Assembly: GCA_019623805.1 (NCBI GenBank) | Contig: CP053680.1 | Location: 2,644,001-2,708,000 of the forward strand | Direction of reading: 5' to 3' | Length of the DNA stretch: 64,000 nucleotides | Origin: Gammaproteobacteria bacterium (ex Lamellibrachia satsuma) | Lineage (GTDB): Bacteria > Pseudomonadota > Gammaproteobacteria > Chromatiales > Chromatiaceae | Part shown: positions 57,817 through 64,000 of the stretch, piece by piece | How the letters are laid out: each line of letters starts with the position of its first letter | How positions within the stretch are numbered: the first letter of the stretch is position 1 | Made by a program: the position numbers and the translations under genes | The notes under the pieces: model-generated | Seen by the model: the letters and a program-made list of their open reading frames with translations, nothing else | Databases searched by the model: none | Told to the model about the DNA's origin: nothing

Positions 57817-58800
57817 TTACATCAGCATCCTGAACTCATGAAACCAGCGTGCAAGTGATTCGTGGTAGTGGTGCGCTGCGTACTTCGGACCATTGTAGTA
57901 GCGCGCCAGCCTGTGGAAGTCATCCCCGGTCGGATTGCTCTTTCTAACCACATCCTCTTTTTTGCTTAGAAATCGCGCCACGAACTCTACTTGGCGAATT
58001 GCTGGAGCGGTAAAGAGTTCGGTTGCATTTTGCGCCCCCACACGCTTGTAGTTGGCGCCCATGACCTGACCCAATCCCATGCTCATGGACTGCATGCGAA
58101 GCTCTTCCAGTCCGGTATTTGGTTGTTGCCGGTTAAGACGGGACAGATAGTGCTGCTCAAATCTTGGACGGATGATGCCGGCCGTCTCCTGACGGATGAT
58201 TGAGAGGATCCATTCCGGTCTGACTAATGTTTCGGTTTCATCTGCAAGTGCCTCGGAGACCGATGCTGCCATTTCGCCGTAACGCTCAAGTATCTTGCGG
58301 CAATTGAGATATGCGCGTTTATGCAGGGCATTGAGATGGAAGATGGCGTCATCGAAATTACCGGTCATCACCTGTGCGGAATCGGCCCGCGCAATCGCCG
58401 TTTTGAGCATTTTTTTTAGGGTGCTGGATGTTAACCTGGCGTCGGGGATTGCGCTGATCAGCGTCCTGGCTGTATTCCATTTGCAAGGATAGCAGAGGGT
58501 ATCGCGGTGAATGGTGCGGGTGAGACGGTTTTCCACCTGAAACTGCGCTACCGCACGGTTGGTGCCGCGCCCGAAATCCCCATCAATAGCGAAGGCGCCG
58601 TTGGATGATGTGGAGTAGCCAAGGAAAATCAACAATCTTTGCACAGCTTTGATGCCCGCCTCCCCAGCGGACTTGCGTGTCAGAGTGGCGTCTCCAGAGA
58701 GAAAACGTGCCAGATCGGCGCGCCAGATGGCGTCGTCGTTGTCCGGGTGGGTGATAATCCGTTTTACGCGCTTGTCGTTAATGAGGTCTTTGAGTGACAT
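57817..58800 (-). CDS. DUF3380-type N-acetylmuramidase with peptidoglycan-binding module
   Basis: A 327-residue protein. Residues about 50-105 form a PG-binding-like module (VQRLLIFLGYSTSSNGAFAI ... GDFGRGTNRAVAQFQVENRL). The C-terminal part has the muramidase pattern SIIRQETAG (likely catalytic Glu), MSMGLGQVMGANYKRVGA and RYYNGPKYAAHHYHESLARW. Such domains are common in phage endolysins. There is no signal peptide or TM, and no phage genes near it. Start ATG 58800 has AAGGAGG at ideal spacing. Confidence 0.85.
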   Translation of the reverse strand: MSLKDLINDKRVKRIITHPDNDDAIWRADLARFLSGDATLTRKSAGEAGIKAVQRLLIFLGYSTSSNGAFAIDGDFGRGTNRAVAQFQVENRLTRTIHRDTLCYPCKWNTARTLISAIPDARLTSSTLKKMLKTAIARADSAQVMTGNFDDAIFHLNALHKRAYLNCRKILERYGEMAASVSEALADETETLVRPEWILSIIRQETAGIIRPRFEQHYLSRLNRQQPNTGLEELRMQSMSMGLGQVMGANYKRVGAQNATELFTAPAIRQVEFVARFLSKKEDVVRKSNPTGDDFHRLARYYNGPKYAAHHYHESLARWFHEFRMLM

Positions 58801-58918
58801 GTTTCCTCCTTGGCGTGTCAACAGTGCGGGTGATCAGATGGTGATTGCAGGGTTTCCTAAAAGAGTATAGCTGCTACAGCCGCCGGCAAATAAAGCCAAC
58901 AACATGCCGGGTTCGCAG

Positions 58919-58944
58919 GCCTGATCCGCTACGCTTGATCAGAC
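58919..58944. repeat. dispersed GATCCGCTACGCTTGATC repeat
   Basis: GCCTGATCCGCTACGCTTGA followed by TCAGAC, one of four copies; it lies just past the stop of the secreted protein gene. Confidence 0.6.
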
Positions 58945-58950
58945 AAAAGA

Positions 58951-59292
58951 CTATTGTTGCAGCCGCATCTCATCAGTGGATGGAGTTGGCGCACATTGCC
59001 AGCCCCAGCCTTCCAGTTTCTGCCTGAACTTGGCTGCCTTCTGTTCGCAGTAGCCGGTTTCGTTGTCTGCACTCCAGAGTATCTGCATCGAGTCGGGTTG
59101 CTCAGCCTCTTTGAAATAGCGCACTTCGCAGGGTGGAAGGCCGGTCTCCTGTTGATAGTGGATTTCGATACGCCGCTCAAGACCGTTGTGCTCGCACTGA
59201 TAGATCTGATCTGCGGCGTTTGACTGGGTTGAAAAGGTGGTAATGAAAAATGCGGCTGCCACTGGCAGATACTGGCTAAAATACTTCTGCAT
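58951..59292 (-). CDS. small secreted protein, unknown function
   Basis: A 113-residue protein with a clear signal peptide (YLPVAAAFFITTFSTQSNA/A, cut near residue 27). The mature part has four cysteines (YQCEHNG, PPCEVRY, YCEQKA, QCAPTP), likely two disulfides. Start ATG 59292; an in-frame ORF extends upstream without family support. It lies upstream of and divergent from the MscS gene. The fold is not recognised. Confidence 0.7.
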   Translation of the reverse strand: MQKYFSQYLPVAAAFFITTFSTQSNAADQIYQCEHNGLERRIEIHYQQETGLPPCEVRYFKEAEQPDSMQILWSADNETGYCEQKAAKFRQKLEGWGWQCAPTPSTDEMRLQQ

Positions 59293-59457
59293 TGCATGTT
59301 CTCCAAAAGCCTGGAAGGAGTTCCTATGTGGTCTGTCGAATAAGCCTCTATAATCGGGCGATTGCAAAGTTAATCGGCGGAACTGTGAGTCGGTCTGCGC
59401 CTGCTGCGTGACCCGGTTCCATTCGCCTCTTTATTGTCGAAACATAATTTGCCTGCC

Positions 59458-61203
59458 ATGAAACTACATAGTCCCTATCTGATCAGATATCTCTGCATTC
59501 TGCCCTTGCTCGGTTTGTTGTTACCACTACAGGGGTTAGCCGAAGCGCTGGAAGCGCCTGTCGCCGAGGTCACGGAATCTGCACCGGACAGCCTGCGTTC
59601 ACCACGGGCGGTCATGGAGACCTTTCTGGGCGCCATGAATGACATCAAGCGGGGGGAGCCGGAGCGGATCAGCGATGCGCTGGAGACGTTGGATCTCACC
59701 TCGGTCAATGTCTTGGTGCGCACAGAGCGCGGTGTGGATCTGGCCTGGCTGCTGCTGGAGACAATGGATCGTACCCGGCTGGTCGATCTGCAGCGGATAC
59801 CCGACAGGCATGAAGGAGAGCCATGGGTCTTCCAGCGTTACGCCAAAGGGGCGCTGCGTATCTCGCGCTACTCTGATGGCCGTTGGCTGTTTGACAATGA
59901 GACGATAGCCCGTTTACCGGCAATCTGGGAGGAGGTCTCGGCACGCAGCAAGGTGGAGGGGTTGTCGGGTGATGACTCGGTATTGCCCTGGCACCTGCGT
60001 ATCCAAAACGCCATGCCGGCGCTGCTGAAAAAAACGGTTTTTCTGCTGGAGAACTGGCGCTGGTTGGGTATCTTTTTTATCGTCCTGTTTGGAGTGGTGG
60101 CGGACAAGCTGATCTCCCTGTTACTGCGCCGCCTGGTAAGCCGCTGGCGAAGGGGAACCCGCCGGCTGGCTTTCCGTGATATCTCCGATGATATGCTGCG
60201 GCCCCTGGGATTGTTGGCGATGGCTGCGATCTGGTGGGTCGGTATTACACTGCTGGGCCTGCCTGAATCGACAATGCTGGTGCTGTTGGTGGCGGTCAAG
60301 TTTCTTGCGGCCCTCTCCGGTGTCTGGGTTGCCTATCGACTGGTGGATCTGGTGGGCGGATGGCTCACCGAGCGGGCGATGCTGACCGAGACCCGCCTGG
60401 ATGATGCGCTGGTGCCGTTGATTCCACGAACCCTGAAGATATTCGTCACCGTGATCGGCGTGATCTTTATCGCTGACAATATGAATATCAATGTTTCAGG
60501 GCTGTTGGCAGGTCTCGGCCTTGGTGGCTTGGCCTTTGCATTGGCGGCCAAGGATATGGTGCAGAATCTCTTCGGATCGGTCACGATACTGCTTGATCGT
60601 ACCTTCTCGGTGGGGGACTGGATCGTTGTCGACGGCAAGGAGGGTGCGGTCGAGCGCATCGGATTTCGCAGTACCCGCATTCGCACCTTCTATAACTCGG
60701 TGCTTACTGTGCCCAACTCCCTGTTCATCACCGCGAAGGTGGACAATATGGGGGAGCGACGCTACCGCCGTCTCTCCACCAAGCTGGGGCTGGCCTATGA
60801 AACACCGCCGGAGAAGATCGAATCCTTTTGCGAAGGAGTGCGTGAACTGGTGCGCCAACACCCCTATATGCGAAAGGACTACTATCATGTCTACTTCAAT
60901 GGATATGCCGACAGCGCCCTGGAGATACTGGTTTATGTCTTCTGGGAGACCCCGGACTGGGGTACCGAGTTGCGAGAACGGCACCGTTTTTTGCTGGATA
61001 TTTTGCGACTGGCCCAAGGGCTGGGTGTGGAGTTTGCCTATCCAACGCAGACCCTCTACATGAAGCAGGAGGGGGAATCCGACGCTGGAACCGGATCCTC
61101 GACTTCCCAGAAGCAGGCTTTTGACGAAGGTAGGGAAATAGCACGGAATATCGTTTCAGAGACCACCGGTCTGGGAGAGCGGCCACCACCGGTGAAGTTT
61201 TGA
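59458..61203 (+). CDS. mechanosensitive ion channel, MscS family, with N-terminal periplasmic domain
   Basis: A 581-residue channel that opens under membrane tension. It has an N-terminal signal-like segment and an about 150-residue periplasmic domain (PRAVMETFLGAMNDIKRGEP), then five or so TM helices. The pore helix and beta domain read LGLGGLAFALAAKDMVQNLF then SVTILLDRTFSVGDWIVVDG. ATG 59458 is taken as start; a TTG eight codons earlier is possible. It is a larger MscK-like architecture, not a minimal MscS. Confidence 0.9.
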   Translation: MKLHSPYLIRYLCILPLLGLLLPLQGLAEALEAPVAEVTESAPDSLRSPRAVMETFLGAMNDIKRGEPERISDALETLDLTSVNVLVRTERGVDLAWLLLETMDRTRLVDLQRIPDRHEGEPWVFQRYAKGALRISRYSDGRWLFDNETIARLPAIWEEVSARSKVEGLSGDDSVLPWHLRIQNAMPALLKKTVFLLENWRWLGIFFIVLFGVVADKLISLLLRRLVSRWRRGTRRLAFRDISDDMLRPLGLLAMAAIWWVGITLLGLPESTMLVLLVAVKFLAALSGVWVAYRLVDLVGGWLTERAMLTETRLDDALVPLIPRTLKIFVTVIGVIFIADNMNINVSGLLAGLGLGGLAFALAAKDMVQNLFGSVTILLDRTFSVGDWIVVDGKEGAVERIGFRSTRIRTFYNSVLTVPNSLFITAKVDNMGERRYRRLSTKLGLAYETPPEKIESFCEGVRELVRQHPYMRKDYYHVYFNGYADSALEILVYVFWETPDWGTELRERHRFLLDILRLAQGLGVEFAYPTQTLYMKQEGESDAGTGSSTSQKQAFDEGREIARNIVSETTGLGERPPPVKF

Positions 61204-61260
61204 CTATCTCAAGTTTCGTAGTTCAAGCCATCCTGAAAAATGAAGGGTGGCATTTATCCG

Positions 61261-61319
61261 GTAGGGTGCGCCATGCGCACCAAAATTAGGTGGCAATCGT
61301 GGTGCGCAGTTTGCACCCA
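61261..61319. repeat. dispersed GTAGGGTGCGC repeat, divergent copy
   Basis: GTAGGGTGCGCCATGCGCAC and the inner inverted arm GTGGTGCGCAGTTTGCACCC, between the MscS and SIMPL genes. Confidence 0.65.
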
Positions 61320-61406
61320 TGCCAACCATCTCCACGAACTCTGAAACTTGAGTGACTATAACTTTTCAAAGGTTAAAATGCAGAAGCTGAAAACAAGGAG
61401 CAAGTC

Positions 61407-62111
61407 ATGAGGAATTTGAACATCCAACAATTGATAACCGGCATTCTGCTGGTGATATCGATCTCCCCGGCTTGGGCAGAGGATAAGGACCCTACCTACG
61501 ATCGGGTCACCCTCTCGGTGAGTGCAGAGACGAAGGTGGGCAATGATACGCTGGTGGCGGTGCTCTACTCCCAGAAGGAGGGGGCAAATACCACGAAGCT
61601 CGCGCGCGAGGTGAATCAGAACCTCGGCTGGGCCTTGGATATGGCAAAGCAGACTGCTGATATCAAGGTCCAGACCCTGGACTACCGAACTGACCCGATC
61701 TATCGCAAACAGGTCCTTCAGGGCTGGCGAGTGAAGCAGTCGCTGCGGCTGGAGAGCCTGAACAGCGCAGCACTCAGTGACCTGATCGGAGAGTTGCAGA
61801 AGCGGCTGGCGGTGGAGTCGATCAGCTACCAGGTATCGCCGGAGAAGCGTAAGTCATCTCATGATGAACTGATTCAGCAGGCGCTGGCCGATTTCCGCGC
61901 TCGGGCCGAAATGGTTGCCAAAGCCTGGGAGCGCCCAGGCTACCGGCTGGTGCAGATCAATATCAACACCTCGGATCACTCCCCAAGACCCAAGATGATG
62001 CGTATGACTGCGATGGAGATGTCCGCGGACGCCATGCCTGCGCCCGCGATCGAGGCGGGTAGTCAGACAGTGCGCGTGAGCGTCAGCGGCGTGGTGGAGC
62101 TGACGCCCTGA
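61407..62111 (+). CDS. SIMPL-domain (DUF541) periplasmic protein
   Basis: A 234-residue secreted protein with signal peptide ending SPAWA/ED (about residue 25) and a SIMPL domain: VTLSVSAETKVGNDTLVAVL, then QTLDYRTDPIY and WRVKQSLRLES. E. coli YggE of this family lowers oxidative stress, mechanism unclear. An AAGGAG precedes the ATG. It is an independent gene after the MscS channel. Confidence 0.9.
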   Translation: MRNLNIQQLITGILLVISISPAWAEDKDPTYDRVTLSVSAETKVGNDTLVAVLYSQKEGANTTKLAREVNQNLGWALDMAKQTADIKVQTLDYRTDPIYRKQVLQGWRVKQSLRLESLNSAALSDLIGELQKRLAVESISYQVSPEKRKSSHDELIQQALADFRARAEMVAKAWERPGYRLVQININTSDHSPRPKMMRMTAMEMSADAMPAPAIEAGSQTVRVSVSGVVELTP

Positions 62112-62127
62112 ACGGCCTGCCGGAATG

Positions 62128-62152
62128 CCCGATCCGCTACGCTTGATCGGGC
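62128..62152. repeat. dispersed GATCCGCTACGCTTGATC repeat
   Basis: CCCGATCCGCTACGCTTGAT followed by CGGGCC; the ends CCCGATC and GATCGGG pair. It lies between two convergent genes, where it might also help terminate. Confidence 0.65.
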
Positions 62153-62167
62153 CAACTCCAACGGAGA

Positions 62168-63610
62168 TTACCCCAAAGTGAGAACCCGGATTGAGTCGGT
62201 GCCGCCTTTCTTCTGACCTGATCCGGCGGTGGCGATGATAAGGTCGCCAGCCCCCACATAGCCCAGCTCACGAGCGCGTTCCAGACCGTAGTCGAGTTTT
62301 GCCTGATCGTTGATTTCTCCCTCGAAACAGATGGGGAAGACGCCCCAATTGAGAGAGAGGCGGCGGGCAACGATACGGGAGCTGGTGATTGCCAGAATCG
62401 GGCAGTCAGGGCGGCGTCGGGAGACCATGCGCGATGTGAAACCTGTTTCGGTGAGGCTGAAGATGGCGCGGGCATTCAGCTCTTGCGCCATGGTGGCGGA
62501 GGCAAGGCTGACCGCCTCCGTGACGATGTTTGAACGGTTGCCCGCCACCCGCTGCAGATATCCGTACTCTTTCAGGTAGGACTCGGCGCGCAGGGCGATC
62601 TCCGCCATTGTGCGCACTGCCAGCACCGGATATTTTCCGGCAGCGGTCTCGCCGGAGAGCATGATTGCAGAGGTGCCGTCCAGGATGGCGTTGGCGACAT
62701 CGGAGGCCTCGGCGCGGGTCGGTTTGGGGTTGCGCTGCATCGATGCGAGCATCTCGGTGGCTGTGATCACAGGTTTGCCCTGGCCGACAGTCATGTGGAT
62801 GATCTTCTTCTGGGTGCCGGGCACGTCCGCCAGTGGCAGCTCCACACCCAAGTCGCCGCGGGCCACCATTACGCCGTCAGCGGCCGCGACGATGCCTTCC
62901 AGATTATTGAGACCGGCACGATTCTCGATCTTGGCGATGATAGGGATCTTGACGCCATGCTCTGCCAATACCTCCCGCAGCAGGGTGACGTCTTCCTCAT
63001 GTTGTACAAAAGAGGCGGCGATATAGTCGACCTCATTCTCGGCGGCGAAGGTCATCTCCCGGATCACGTCGTCCCGATTCTCGGGACTGACGGCGCGTAG
63101 GGAGAGTTCGGTCTCCGGCAGATTGACGCTCTTCGTATCGCCCAGTCGCCCTCCGAGTACCACCCGGCAGTGGATCTCGTCTTCGTCGATCTGCTCCGCA
63201 GTGAGTTCGATGTTGCCATCGTCGAGCAGGATTGGCGTACCCGCACCGATCTCCTGGGACAGTTTTTTATAGGTGATCGAAACCCCTTCCTGGTTGCCGA
63301 GTCGGTCATCTGTGAAGAGTGTGAAACGATCCCCTACCGTCAGATCGACCCAGCCCTCTTCAATACGGCCAGTGCGGATCTCGATACCCCGGGTATCGAT
63401 CATCGTGGCCACATTGATGCACAGCTTCTCAGCGGTCAGACGGATGCGTTTCAGTCGTTCCCTGTGCTCATTGTAACTGCCGTGGGAGAGATTAAGACGG
63501 GCGACGCTCATGCCTGCCTGCATCATTGCTTCGAGGGTTTCGAGAGAGTCACAGGCAGGGCCTATGGTTGCAATGATCTTGGTTTTACGCAGGGGATTCT
63601 GGATTTCCAT
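62168..63610 (-). CDS. pyk: pyruvate kinase
   Basis: Last glycolytic step: phosphoenolpyruvate plus ADP to pyruvate plus ATP. KTKIIATIGPACDSLETLEA opens the barrel. MVARGDLGVELPLADVPGTQ and TRAEASDVANAILDGTSAIM are the active-site and cation-binding text. 480 residues fits a type II (PykA) enzyme. Start ATG 63610 (MEIQNPLRKT); a longer frame upstream has no family match. Confidence 0.96.
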   Translation of the reverse strand: MEIQNPLRKTKIIATIGPACDSLETLEAMMQAGMSVARLNLSHGSYNEHRERLKRIRLTAEKLCINVATMIDTRGIEIRTGRIEEGWVDLTVGDRFTLFTDDRLGNQEGVSITYKKLSQEIGAGTPILLDDGNIELTAEQIDEDEIHCRVVLGGRLGDTKSVNLPETELSLRAVSPENRDDVIREMTFAAENEVDYIAASFVQHEEDVTLLREVLAEHGVKIPIIAKIENRAGLNNLEGIVAAADGVMVARGDLGVELPLADVPGTQKKIIHMTVGQGKPVITATEMLASMQRNPKPTRAEASDVANAILDGTSAIMLSGETAAGKYPVLAVRTMAEIALRAESYLKEYGYLQRVAGNRSNIVTEAVSLASATMAQELNARAIFSLTETGFTSRMVSRRRPDCPILAITSSRIVARRLSLNWGVFPICFEGEINDQAKLDYGLERARELGYVGAGDLIIATAGSGQKKGGTDSIRVLTLG

Positions 63611-63821
63611 AATGGTGGTGGACCGGTTGAGTGCTGTCTTGTCACCGGTTGATGTGATCCATCTTGGGGTGCACCCTAAGACCGGTCGGGACGAATAGAT
63701 ACAGCAGTAAGTGGAGAATTGAAACGACCCATTATCCTCTGCCTCAATGCCGAGTGCCAGCTTTAGATTCAATCCTCAATCAGAGGGTAGGAGCGGCGCC
63801 CCGCCGCGATAGAGTGCTCAG
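63611..63821. other. intergenic, repeat traces
   Basis: It contains GTAGGAGCGGCGCCCCGCCG CGA at about 63787-63809, similar to a palindromic repeat common in gammaproteobacteria, and no gene. Confidence 0.45.
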
Positions 63822-64000
63822 TTATTTGTTGAGAGTTTTCAGCAACTCATCCACCGTGATCGTCTGAGAGTCAACGGCACCGGTCTGATTTGGCTGCTCT
63901 ACCGGAAAGGTGCGGTGGCCACTGATCATGCCGGAGATATCCGATCCGCTGCTGTTCGCATCGTGATTGAAGACTGCAAGTATGTGCAGCGGCACAAAGG
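63822..64000 (-). CDS. 3' end of a gene entering from the right edge, unknown
   Basis: The minus strand is open from the window edge to a TAA at 63822-63824. It reads HILAVFNHDANSSGSDISGM, then TVDELLKTLNK at the end, 58 residues in all. The composition is soluble and acidic, with no recognised domain. The start lies beyond 64000. Confidence 0.6.
   Translation of the reverse strand, partial: FVPLHILAVFNHDANSSGSDISGMISGHRTFPVEQPNQTGAVDSQTITVDELLKTLNK

Overview
The window looks like chromosomal DNA of a free-living or sediment-type gammaproteobacterium. A sulfur-oxidiser-like Chromatiales relative is my guess from gene content, not a proven placement. The supporting genes are gammaproteobacterial in character: a lnt-ybeY-phoH chain, miaB, DUF2782, a cis/trans fatty acid isomerase, yicC, rph-rdgB, rep, a nhaR/nhaA locus, TRAP permeases, a cytochrome c and many c-di-GMP and chemotaxis proteins.

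Layout. 0.3-8 kb: fatty acid cis/trans isomerase, a Fur-box-controlled iron(III) ABC importer (fbpABC), and a WbuC-type cupin. 8-17.3 kb, almost all on the minus strand: lnt, ybeY, phoH-like, a small membrane protein, miaB, gmk, an M48 lipoprotein protease, and a GGDEF-EAL enzyme overlapping a diiron metallo-beta-lactamase-fold protein. 17.3-26.4 kb is a decaying accessory island. It holds a STAND-type NTPase/TPR gene broken by two frameshifts, a stop and an IS630 element, an inactivated IS5-family element sitting in an EAL-domain remnant, a broken htpX, an IS5-related MITE and an IS91-family transposase remnant.

26.5-32.1 kb is the most interesting intact locus. A divergent nhaR-type LysR regulator faces a run of five genes: a ribosome hibernation-like protein, a Bax-inhibitor-1 (YccA) membrane protein, a voltage-gated channel with an unusually acidic filter, a class II aldolase fused to a Dabb domain, and nhaA. 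Together they suggest an ion, pH and energy stress module, with two T-N11-A boxes in the divergent promoter. 32-43 kb is mostly housekeeping: yicC, a translationally coupled Ser/Thr kinase and PP2C phosphatase, rph, rdgB, a PilZ protein, TRAP dctQM, LOG, rep, a cytochrome c and tRNA-Arg(CCG).

43.7-54.3 kb is sensory. It has a solitary HicA-like protein, a PAS/HAMP chemoreceptor split by a clean IS701-type insertion, a phosphate-type binding protein, a second chemoreceptor, and a MASE1-GGDEF(degenerate)-EAL protein. 54.4-64 kb holds pirin, divergent from a HxlR regulator and a VOC protein with a candidate operator between, then chrA, a DUF3380 muramidase, an MscS channel, a SIMPL protein, pyruvate kinase and the 3' end of one more gene.

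At least four families of dispersed short inverted repeats occupy intergenic spaces across the window. No CRISPR array, rRNA or replication origin was seen.
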